Source: Dyadobacter sp. CY343
GTDB lineage: Bacteria > Bacteroidota > Bacteroidia > Cytophagales > Spirosomataceae
DNA length: 64,000 nucleotides
Direction of reading: 5' to 3'
Assembly (NCBI RefSeq): GCF_021390335.1
Contig: NZ_JAJUXK010000006.1
Span: 124,001 to 188,000, forward strand
Positions 25,432 to 33,376 of this stretch are shown piece by piece (the stretch's first letter is position 1; every line of letters begins with the position of its first letter). Both the position numbers and the translations under genes were made by a program. The notes under the pieces were generated by a model, which was given only the letters and a program-made list of their open reading frames with translations, had not been told where the DNA came from and made no database searches.

Positions 25432-27231
25432 CTAAGCGATCGCCGCTTTGCTTAACGGGAGCCAAACCGTGAAAATACTGCCTTCACCGGGTTTGCTTTG
25501 CACATTTACCGTACCCTCGTGCGCCTCTACCATTTTCTTTACATAACTTAATCCCAGCCCGAAACCTTTCACATCGTGGACATTTCCGGTAGGTACCCGG
25601 TAGAATGTGTCAAAGATCCGGTGCTGCTGGTCGCGCGTCATACCGATCCCTTTGTCGGCGATAGAGATCGCAATACCGTCGTTTTCGTTCCAGGTTTTTA
25701 CTGCAAGATGCAGTTTCTCAGGCGAGTACTTAATTGCATTGTCGACCAGATTGTTGAGTATGTTCGAGATATGCACTTCGTCTGCCGACACAATTTCATC
25801 GACCGCCTCGAAGTCGAGATCCACTTCCCCATCTTTCTGCTCAATCTGCACACTTTGTCCGTTCAGTACCTTGCCGATCAGGTCGTGAATATTCGCTTCA
25901 CTGATTTTCAGTTTCACGTGCCCTTTGTCCAGCAGCGCCATTTGCAGTACTTTCTCGACGTGGGTACCCAGCCGGCGGTTTTCTTCTTTAATAATACCCA
26001 AATACCTGTCCAGCCGCGGACTACCGCCCTGAGGCAGGCTCGCCGAATTCTCATGCGCCATTTCCGCAGCCAATGCGATAGTTGAAATCGGCGTTTTGAA
26101 CTCGTGGGTCATATTATTGATAAAATCGTTTTTAATATCCGACAGCTTTTTCTGGCGCAAAATCGTAGTGACCGCCATATAAAAACACGCCATTACTACC
26201 AATATCAATACCCCGGACCCGCCGAACATCACGCCCATATTGCTCAGGATATATCGCTGCTGGTCAGGAAAATAGACGTATAGCGCGCTTTGGGTATTGA
26301 AGGTTTCGTTGGGGAAAAGCGCCGCTTTGTAGGATATCTGCTCCCAGTCGCCCGGGCGCATACTGGCAGTCGAAAATATCAGACTATCATTCGACTGGCC
26401 GCGCACCGCAAACTCATAGGGTAATGTGATCCCGTTTTGTATTAATTGTTTTTTAAGCAAAGTATCCAGCAAAAACCGGTTTACGCGCTGTTCAATAGGT
26501 CTTTTAGTATAAATGAAATCCTTCATTACCTCCTTCAAAAGCTCCGCACGGTCGGGTTCGGTATTAGAGGCTATCTTATTCTTTTGGGCGTTTTTACCGT
26601 TTCGTGGCAGGGCTACTTTCCGGTTGGCAGCCGCTCCTGATCCGGAATCACGGGCGGGTTTTCTTAACTCAGAATCGTAGATACCACGAAATGCATTGCC
26701 GAGCCGTTTTTCATCGTCCATCCGCCTCCGCATAAACTCGTCGATACCGACCATTCCATATTGCTGGGCCTGGAAAAACTCTTCCATGATCCGCTGCTGG
26801 TGGTCGACCATAATGCGAAAATTCGGACTCAAAACGTCAGTAGGTACCGCCTCTGTAATGATCTGGTAATGAATTTCCTCCCCATTCGGGCCAATTGCGA
26901 TTTCCATTTTTGGTTGAACGCGTACAACCTGTTCGGGCTGCGCCTCGACTTTTTTAGGGGCAGTTTTTTTAATGGGCATATCGCGCAGCTGGGCGATCCT
27001 GTCGAGCTTGCTTTTTTGCTGCTCTGCTTCGATCCTTCTTTGCAGCAAATGCATCATTTCCTGCTTTTCAAGCCGGTGTACCACTTCCTGTACCGACTCC
27101 GACACCTTTTGATTAAACTGATCGTGCCGGATCGAAATAGCCTCCCGGATCCAATACCACTGAAACCCGATCAGCCCGATCAGCGCAATGCACATTAACC
27201 CTACTATGATCTGTATTTTCCGCTTACTCAT
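25432..27231 (-). CDS. Membrane sensor histidine kinase
   Basis: 599 residues. A first membrane segment (residues ~8-28) is followed by about 300 extracytoplasmic residues, including a long charged coiled-coil-like stretch. A second membrane segment follows (FGGSGVLILVVMACFYMAVTTIL). Then come HisKA with the phospho-acceptor His in NNMTHEFKTPIST (about residue 375) and a HATPase with N box NILNNLVDNAIKYSP, G1 ADKGIGM and G2 GFGLGLSY. It resembles PhoR/BaeS-type envelope sensors. No response regulator is next to it. It is divergent from a charged exported protein, which is a candidate target or ligand (inference). Confidence 0.92.
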   Translation of the reverse strand: MSKRKIQIIVGLMCIALIGLIGFQWYWIREAISIRHDQFNQKVSESVQEVVHRLEKQEMMHLLQRRIEAEQQKSKLDRIAQLRDMPIKKTAPKKVEAQPEQVVRVQPKMEIAIGPNGEEIHYQIITEAVPTDVLSPNFRIMVDHQQRIMEEFFQAQQYGMVGIDEFMRRRMDDEKRLGNAFRGIYDSELRKPARDSGSGAAANRKVALPRNGKNAQKNKIASNTEPDRAELLKEVMKDFIYTKRPIEQRVNRFLLDTLLKKQLIQNGITLPYEFAVRGQSNDSLIFSTASMRPGDWEQISYKAALFPNETFNTQSALYVYFPDQQRYILSNMGVMFGGSGVLILVVMACFYMAVTTILRQKKLSDIKNDFINNMTHEFKTPISTIALAAEMAHENSASLPQGGSPRLDRYLGIIKEENRRLGTHVEKVLQMALLDKGHVKLKISEANIHDLIGKVLNGQSVQIEQKDGEVDLDFEAVDEIVSADEVHISNILNNLVDNAIKYSPEKLHLAVKTWNENDGIAISIADKGIGMTRDQQHRIFDTFYRVPTGNVHDVKGFGLGLSYVKKMVEAHEGTVNVQSKPGEGSIFTVWLPLSKAAIA

Positions 27232-27402
27232 AAATTTTCATTTCTCCGGTGCAACGCCCTCAGCCTTTTCACCGACATTCTTGCCGAAAACAAATTTAAG
27301 ATATCCGGCTGTGCCGACTGGCCTTTTAACATTATTTAACAACGGTTAAAAAGGGTTTCTTATATTATTGTAAATCATTCATACACATAACAAAACGCAT
27401 AT

Positions 27403-28212
27403 ATGAAAGCTATTTTCTTGTCAAAACTCACCTTCTCGCTATTGCTGATTTCGGCAGTAACAGTTGGTACCGCCTCCGCCCAATCTGACAAAACGACCAA
27501 ATCAGAAAAGAAGGAGCGAAAGTCGCAAATCCACATTCGTGTAACAGAAGAGGAGGATGGAAAAACGAAGGATATTGAGAAAAGTTACGAAGTAGGTGCA
27601 ATGACCAGCGAAGAGCGCGACAAGTTTGTAGAAAAAGTGCTGGACTCGCTGGGCGTTGATAAAAAGAAAAAACAGACGATTTCGATCACGATGGACGATG
27701 GAGATACCGATGTGCTTATCGCTAAAAAACGCAGGAAAGCAATCATAGATCACCGCGACGACCGCGAACCCCTCGCATTTCACTGGGATAATGATTTTTC
27801 CTACGATTTCAATTTTGATACAGAAAAGCTGCGTAACAATATGCGGAGTTTCGAAAGAGAAATGCGGCCGAAAGCGAAAGTGTTTATGCGGGATATGGAG
27901 GATTTTGGAAAGAACCTCGGAGAGGTTTGGGAAAAGGAAGTGATGAAACCTGCGAGTGTCCGATCTTTGAATGTTTATGCTAATAATCCGGACAACGGAA
28001 TGCTCAATTTAAGATTCAGCGTTCCTGAGAAAGGCGACGTAAACATCACTGTTACAGATACTAAGGGGAAAGAAGTCGGCTCCAAATCGATTAAGGATTT
28101 TGAAGGGGAATTCGTGGGCCAGATCGAATTGAAGAAAAATACAAAAGGCACGCTTTTCGTCACAGTAGTACAAAACGAAGATGGTACCGTAAAGCGTATT
28201 GTGGTACCGTAA
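27403..28212 (+). CDS. Exported charged protein with T9SS-like C-terminal domain
   Basis: 269 residues. A signal peptide (MKAIFLSKLTFSLLLISAVTVGTASAQ) precedes a very charged middle region rich in Lys, Asp and Glu (residues ~28-185). The last ~85 residues (SLNVYANNPDNGMLNLRFSV...VTDTKGKEVGSKS) follow the pattern of the T9SS type A sorting tail, an Ig-like domain ending in a short basic/hydrophobic tip. It is probably secreted or surface-attached. The middle region is not recognised. It is divergent from the sensor kinase and followed by its own terminator. Confidence 0.7.
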   Translation: MKAIFLSKLTFSLLLISAVTVGTASAQSDKTTKSEKKERKSQIHIRVTEEEDGKTKDIEKSYEVGAMTSEERDKFVEKVLDSLGVDKKKKQTISITMDDGDTDVLIAKKRRKAIIDHRDDREPLAFHWDNDFSYDFNFDTEKLRNNMRSFEREMRPKAKVFMRDMEDFGKNLGEVWEKEVMKPASVRSLNVYANNPDNGMLNLRFSVPEKGDVNITVTDTKGKEVGSKSIKDFEGEFVGQIELKKNTKGTLFVTVVQNEDGTVKRIVVP

Positions 28213-28231
28213 CAGGCACATTTCAGGTAGT

Positions 28232-28267
28232 AATCCCCTTAATTAGAAATATTAAGGGGATTTTTTA
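28232..28267 (+). terminator. Terminator after the charged exported protein
   Basis: AATCCCCTTAAT pairs with ATTAAGGGGATT around a short loop and is followed by a run of Ts. It isolates the gene from adk. Confidence 0.85.
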
Positions 28268-28313
28268 TTTGTAAATTTTGCTAGACAATTAGGCTGACAT
28301 CTAGTAAGAATTG

Positions 28314-28321
28314 TAAATTTG
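28314..28321 (+). promoter_or_regulatory. -7 element of the adk-obgE transcript
   Basis: TAAATTTG is an exact TAnnTTTG match, with about 40 bases of leader to ATG 28364. No TTTG is at the right distance upstream. Confidence 0.42.
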
Positions 28322-28363
28322 CCTAAAACCACCAAAGACTGCGACATCAATTTCCAGAGCAAT

Positions 28364-28936
28364 ATGCTGAATCTTATACTGTTTGGCCCTCCGGGTGCGG
28401 GGAAAGGTACCCAAAGTGAAAAAATCATCGCGAAGTACAATTTGATCCATCTTTCGACCGGAGATCTGCTCCGTTCAGAAATTCAAGCCGGGTCAGAATT
28501 GGGTTTAAAAGCCAAAACTTTAATGGATCAGGGTATTCTGGTGCCGGATGAAGTGGTGATCGGAATGATCGATAACAAGCTGAAAGAGCATCGCGATGCA
28601 GCAGGTTTCATTTTTGATGGTTTTCCAAGAACAGTAAAACAATCGGAAGCGCTGGACAATTTGCTGGCTCGCTATAATGAGAGCATTTCTGTGATGGTCG
28701 CATTGGTGGTAGATGATAATGAACTGCTTGCAAGACTGCTGAACAGGGGCAAAACCTCCGGCCGGCCAGACGATCAGAATGAAGAACTGATTACAAAACG
28801 TATTCAGGAATATAATAACAAAACCCGCCCGGTAGCAGATTACTATCAGGAACAGGGTAAGTTTGTAGCAGTTAACGGAATCGGGGATATCGAATTAATT
28901 TTCGGTGAAATTACAAAAGCCATTTCGGCGGCGTAA
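28364..28936 (+). CDS. adk: Adenylate kinase
   Basis: 190 residues from ATG 28364 (MLNLILFGPPGAGKG). The TTG at 28319 would put 15 unrelated residues before the P-loop, and the predicted -7 element overlaps it. The P-loop GPPGAGKGTQS, the AMP-site LSTGDLLRSE and DGFPRT, and a short LID (GKTSGRPDD) without zinc cysteines are seen. It interconverts ATP+AMP and 2 ADP. It lies 23 bases before obgE. Confidence 0.96.
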   Translation: MLNLILFGPPGAGKGTQSEKIIAKYNLIHLSTGDLLRSEIQAGSELGLKAKTLMDQGILVPDEVVIGMIDNKLKEHRDAAGFIFDGFPRTVKQSEALDNLLARYNESISVMVALVVDDNELLARLLNRGKTSGRPDDQNEELITKRIQEYNNKTRPVADYYQEQGKFVAVNGIGDIELIFGEITKAISAA

Positions 28937-28959
28937 TTTGAATTTGCACTATACAACAC

Positions 28960-29967
28960 ATGGCTTCATCAAACTTCATTGACTACGTAAAAATAAACGC
29001 CCGCTCGGGGAATGGCGGCGCGGGTGCACTTCATTTCAGACGTGAAAAACACGTTGAAAAAGGCGGGCCCGACGGCGGTGACGGTGGCCGCGGTGGCCAC
29101 GTAATATTAAAAGGCAATGCGCAGCTCTGGACATTGCTCCACCTGAAATATACCAAACACGTAAAAGCTTTTGACGGAAAAGCCGGCGAAGGCGGCAGAA
29201 GGTCAGGCCCGATCGGGAAAGATATTATCCTAGAAGTACCGCTCGGCACAATCGCCCGTAATTCAGAAACAGGAGAAGAGCTTTTTGAGATCACCGAAGA
29301 TGGTCAGGAAGTAATTCTACTGAAAGGCGGCCGCGGCGGAATGGGAAATGACCATTTTAAATCAGCTACAAACCAAACTCCTCAGCATGCGCAGCCAGGT
29401 GAGCCCGGTCTGGAAGAATGGGTTATCCTTGAATTGAAAGTACTGGCAGACGTAGGTCTGGTCGGGTTTCCGAATGCAGGAAAATCCACATTGCTTTCGG
29501 TAGTATCTGCTGCAAAGCCCGAAATTGCCGATTATCCCTTCACCACATTAGTCCCCAACCTCGGCGTTGTCTCTTACCGTGATTACAAATCCTTTGTAAT
29601 GGCGGATATTCCGGGGATCATTGAAGGCGCTTCCCAGGGCAAAGGTCTTGGTCTTCGCTTCCTGCGCCACATTGAAAGAAATTCTATTCTCCTGTTCATG
29701 GTTCCTGCTGACAGTGAGGATATTAAAGCCGAATATGAAACACTCATTCAGGAACTTAAGATTTATAATCCCTCGCTTCTAGACAAGAATCGAATCCTCG
29801 CCGTTTCTAAAACTGATATTCTAACCGATCAGGAAAAAATTAGTTTGCGGGAAAAGCTTCCGGAAAACATCACCACTCTTTTAATTTCTGCAATAACTCA
29901 AGAAGGAATTGAACAATTGAAAGACAAGGTATGGGAGCTCATCAATTCACCGTTTCCCGTAAAATAA
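28960..29967 (+). CDS. obgE: Obg-family GTPase
   Basis: 335 residues. The N-terminal glycine-rich Obg fold (SGNGGAGALHFRREKH...GGDGGRGGHV) is followed by a G domain with G1 GFPNAGKST, G3 DIPGIIEGAS and the SAKT-like SKTD motif. There is no extra C-terminal Obg domain, as in many members of the phylum. It takes part in large ribosomal subunit maturation and the stringent response. It is probably co-transcribed with adk. Confidence 0.96.
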   Translation: MASSNFIDYVKINARSGNGGAGALHFRREKHVEKGGPDGGDGGRGGHVILKGNAQLWTLLHLKYTKHVKAFDGKAGEGGRRSGPIGKDIILEVPLGTIARNSETGEELFEITEDGQEVILLKGGRGGMGNDHFKSATNQTPQHAQPGEPGLEEWVILELKVLADVGLVGFPNAGKSTLLSVVSAAKPEIADYPFTTLVPNLGVVSYRDYKSFVMADIPGIIEGASQGKGLGLRFLRHIERNSILLFMVPADSEDIKAEYETLIQELKIYNPSLLDKNRILAVSKTDILTDQEKISLREKLPENITTLLISAITQEGIEQLKDKVWELINSPFPVK

Positions 29968-30042
29968 TAATTTCTTGAAACAAGCAACCAAGTGACGCAT
30001 ATTGTGTGTCCGAGGAGTTACGTACAGAATCTTCAGTCAATT

Positions 30043-33000
30043 ATGAAACACTATCTACCGTATTTTTTTTTGGTAGTATTAAGCTTTTTATCATTAAGCA
30101 GCTTAGGACAAGTCACCGTTGAATACCCTACCGACCGGTCTGTTTTTCAACGCGATAAAAACAATTCAGCGACCATCTATATTTCAGGAACCTACACCAA
30201 AATAGTCGACCGGATCGAGGCAAAGCTTAGCCCGATCAATGGCCAGGGTACTGATAAGGACTGGAAAACAATCGCAACGAATCCAAAAGGTGGTTTTTTC
30301 TCAGAAAGACTGGACGATGCAAAAGGAGGCTGGTACACACTGGAAGTGCGTGCGTGGAAAGGCGATCAAATGGTGGGCTCTTATACAGTTCCACACGTAG
30401 GTGTCGGCGAAGTCTTCCTCATTGCGGGACAATCCAACTCACAAGGTTACAAAGATATGGGCGCTCGTGGCGCTCAGGATGACAGGGTTAACTGTATCCG
30501 CTACAACAATACCGACGCCCCACGACTTTACGAAGACCTTCCTTATCCACATTTCGAGCATCTGGATGCTGATTCTGAAATTGCCCCGCGAGGTTATTCA
30601 TCCTGGGCGTGGGGAAAACTGGGCGACAATCTTGCTGCCAGACTGAATGTCCCTATTCTGTTTTATAATGTAGGATGGTACGGAACTGCAGTCAGGACCT
30701 GGCGTGAAAGTATAAACGGTACCGGTTATTCGGTTTACACGGGAGTACCTATCGAACCAAGCGGAATGCCTTACAAAAATATGCGGGCGGTTATTCAGCG
30801 CTATACGCCAATTACAGGGCTGAGAGGGGTTTTGTGGCTGCAAGGCGAGGCGGATAATGATGTAAGTACTTCTACGGACAGCTACGCACAGGATCTTAAA
30901 ACGGTGATCGAAGCTTCGCGGAATGAATCCGGAAAGAATATATCCTGGGTAGTCTCGCTCACTTCTTATAATAACCGAAAAGGAAGCAATCAGCGGGTAA
31001 TCGAGGGCCAGAGAAAGGTTATCAATACAGTTAATAATGTCTTTGAAGGACCTTCGACCGATAATATACAAATCCCGAGGATAGACCAAGAGGGTGTCCA
31101 TTTCAAAGATGATGGCCTTGTACAGCTTGGTGATGCCTGGACGCAGCAATTAAGTGACGATTTCTTTTCAAGATCAGAGCCTTATCAGGGTGTAAGTCCG
31201 ATGAAGATCAGCGCAACTTGCGCTGGTGATGGTAGTATCAATTTGAATGCAGATACCGGCGGTCTCAACTCTTTCAGCTGGAATAACGGTCAGAATTCGA
31301 GTAGTGTCCGGGTTGGTAACGGAAGTTATCGTGCGTTTGCGCGGGACGACAGGGGATTTTATATATTCTCACCTGAAATTAAAGTTTACGAGAGTATCCA
31401 GCCTAACCGGCCCACTATTTCACTTGAAGGCAGTAATCCAGTCTGCCTTGGAAATACTGCTACACTAATTTCAAGTACTTCGGAAAATATCAGATGGAGC
31501 ACCGGCTCAACAAGTGACAGGTTGCCTGTGACTGTTGGCGGCGAGTACTTTGTGACGACTCAAAATGTGTACGGCTGCGAAGCAACTTCTGACAAAATAA
31601 CAATGAAAGTGGTGACTTCTCCTTTGCCGGACAAGCCAAAGATCACCGCTTCCGGCGTGCTTACATTTTGTGACGGAGGGGAAGTAAAGCTTACTTCCGA
31701 TTCGAAAGTTAAAAATGTGTGGTCAACCGGGGACGAGAATGCGAGCATAACCGTAAAAAATTCGGGTGACTACACGGTAAGGGCATTGGACAATGCGGGC
31801 TGCTATTCACCTGCTTCTGATGTGGTTGCTGTAAAAGTGAACCCGCTTCCTGCCAAACCTGAGATCGCCGTGGGCGGTGCTACTACTTTTTGCGCGGGTG
31901 AGAACGTTACCCTGACATCCAATTACGACACCGGGAATATCTGGAGCAATGCAGCTACTACTAAGGCGATCTCTATCACCATATCAGGCAACTTTTCATT
32001 AAAGCAGCGCGACGCCAACGGCTGTGAATCGACTTCGGACGTAATAGCCGTAAAAGTAAATCCACTACCAGCTACACCTACTATTACAGCTGTAAGACCG
32101 ACCACATTCTGCGACAGGGATTTTACAACCTTGCGCAGCAGCGAAGCTTTCTCTTATGTATGGAGCAACGGAAATAATAACCGCGAGATTGAAATACGTG
32201 AGTCAGGCGACTTTACAATTGCGGCAAGAGACGAAAATGGGTGTGTATCGCCCGTCTCACCGGTTACCAAAGTCGTAAAGAATCCGTTGCCTGCCACGCC
32301 GGTGATCACGGCTGACGGACCGACCACTTTTTGTGCGGATTTGAGTGTGAACCTGCGATCGACCGCAGCAGCAGGATTTTTGTGGAGCAATGGAGCAGCT
32401 ACTCAAACCCTCAAGGTTACGACTGCCGGAAATTATTCGGTTCAAACGATCAACGAGTTCAAATGCTATTCCGACCCTAGCAACAGGATCGAGACAACGA
32501 CACTGGCTCTGCCTCCCGCCCCTATTGTTAAAGCACTGAGTGCGACCACATTTTGCGACGGAGACACGATAACACTGCAAGCAACAAACGGTGATCTGTT
32601 TTTCTGGAATAATGGGGAAGAGGGCGAAAATATTTCGGTATTCGAGTCAGGAACATTTTCTGCACGTATCAAAGATGGTGCAGGATGCTTCTCACCCTAT
32701 TCACCTGAAATAGCAATTGACGTAAAGCCGTCGCCGAGCGTTCCGCAGATCAGGCAGATCGGGCCGTTTACTTTGCTGGCTGAAAATAATCTCAGCGAGG
32801 GTGACCATGTTTGGAAGTTGAATGAAAATGTGCTTACAGAAAACAGCGGTATTCTGAAAGCGGTACGTTCTGGCAGTTACGTTGTCAATAATACCATTGT
32901 TTACAGTCCAACGCTCACTTGTTTTTCGGATTTCTCGGCACCATTTAGTTTTTTCCTTGATACTACTAATCCCGGCTTTGTCGCATTTCCAAATCCAAAT

Positions 33001-33216
33001 TCAACTGGTAAGCTCACTGTCGAAACGCTTACAAATGTGACTAATGCTGAAGTGCAGGTTATCGACAGCCGTGGCGTAATTCACAAAACCTTCAAAGTGG
33101 CGAAATTTGATCGCCAGCACTTCTTCAACTTATCCGGCCTTTCAAGCGGCATTTATATTGTCCGCATTCTGTCAACCACTTTCACCGCAAGTCAAAAACT
33201 GATTATCGTACAGTAA
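30043..33216 (+). CDS. Secreted SGNH/sialate-O-acetylesterase-type protein with Ig-like repeats and T9SS tail
   Basis: 1057 residues from ATG 30043 (MKHYLPYFFLVVLSFLSLSSLG, a signal peptide); a GTG at 29992 would place 17 polar residues before it. In order: an N-terminal beta-domain (YPTDRSVFQRDK), a SASA/SGNH esterase domain of ~270 residues with the nucleophile motif IAGQSNSQG and the WLQGEAD block, six to seven Ig/PKD-like repeats, and a T9SS type A sorting domain (FPNPNSTGKLTVE...GLSSGIYIVRI). The C-terminal catalytic motif reads EGVHF where DGxH is usual. It probably removes acetyl groups from glycans outside the cell. It is followed by a paralogue. Confidence 0.88.
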   Translation: MKHYLPYFFLVVLSFLSLSSLGQVTVEYPTDRSVFQRDKNNSATIYISGTYTKIVDRIEAKLSPINGQGTDKDWKTIATNPKGGFFSERLDDAKGGWYTLEVRAWKGDQMVGSYTVPHVGVGEVFLIAGQSNSQGYKDMGARGAQDDRVNCIRYNNTDAPRLYEDLPYPHFEHLDADSEIAPRGYSSWAWGKLGDNLAARLNVPILFYNVGWYGTAVRTWRESINGTGYSVYTGVPIEPSGMPYKNMRAVIQRYTPITGLRGVLWLQGEADNDVSTSTDSYAQDLKTVIEASRNESGKNISWVVSLTSYNNRKGSNQRVIEGQRKVINTVNNVFEGPSTDNIQIPRIDQEGVHFKDDGLVQLGDAWTQQLSDDFFSRSEPYQGVSPMKISATCAGDGSINLNADTGGLNSFSWNNGQNSSSVRVGNGSYRAFARDDRGFYIFSPEIKVYESIQPNRPTISLEGSNPVCLGNTATLISSTSENIRWSTGSTSDRLPVTVGGEYFVTTQNVYGCEATSDKITMKVVTSPLPDKPKITASGVLTFCDGGEVKLTSDSKVKNVWSTGDENASITVKNSGDYTVRALDNAGCYSPASDVVAVKVNPLPAKPEIAVGGATTFCAGENVTLTSNYDTGNIWSNAATTKAISITISGNFSLKQRDANGCESTSDVIAVKVNPLPATPTITAVRPTTFCDRDFTTLRSSEAFSYVWSNGNNNREIEIRESGDFTIAARDENGCVSPVSPVTKVVKNPLPATPVITADGPTTFCADLSVNLRSTAAAGFLWSNGAATQTLKVTTAGNYSVQTINEFKCYSDPSNRIETTTLALPPAPIVKALSATTFCDGDTITLQATNGDLFFWNNGEEGENISVFESGTFSARIKDGAGCFSPYSPEIAIDVKPSPSVPQIRQIGPFTLLAENNLSEGDHVWKLNENVLTENSGILKAVRSGSYVVNNTIVYSPTLTCFSDFSAPFSFFLDTTNPGFVAFPNPNSTGKLTVETLTNVTNAEVQVIDSRGVIHKTFKVAKFDRQHFFNLSGLSSGIYIVRILSTTFTASQKLIIVQ
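31399..32739 (+). repeat. Tandem coding repeats (~74-80 codons) encoding Ig/PKD-like domains
   Basis: Six units begin with a Pro-rich linker (PLPAxP or similar) followed by xTFCxG, a WSNG or WSTG core, SGxY/F and a GC(Y/F/E)S end. Units start near 31399, 31621, 31843, 32062, 32284 and 32500. The middle units are most alike, suggesting recent duplication within the gene. A seventh, decayed unit precedes them. Confidence 0.8.
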
Positions 33217-33281
33217 AGACCGATAACGCATTCCACTGATCAAAAAATTTGAATGGTTATATTTTAGCCAAAATAATCATT

Positions 33282-33289
33282 TACATTTG
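33282..33289 (+). promoter_or_regulatory. Possible -7 element of the second esterase gene
   Basis: TACATTTG matches TAnnTTTG exactly, about 88 bases before ATG 33377. The nearest TTTG upstream is 30 bases away, which is too far. Confidence 0.37.
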
Positions 33290-33376
33290 TGTCCGTTTTG
33301 CTATTGATTACGTTAGAAAAGTCCAAAAACTCTTATCGTTCGGATATAAAAAATTTTACCCGTATCAGAATTCCCA

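Noticed and set aside
29992..30042. GTG start of the first esterase
   Set aside because: It would bury the signal peptide behind 17 polar residues; ATG 30043 gives a normal signal peptide.
31399..32739. Repeats considered as CRISPR or intergenic repeats
   Set aside because: The period is about 220-240 bases and in frame, encoding protein domains, with no spacers.
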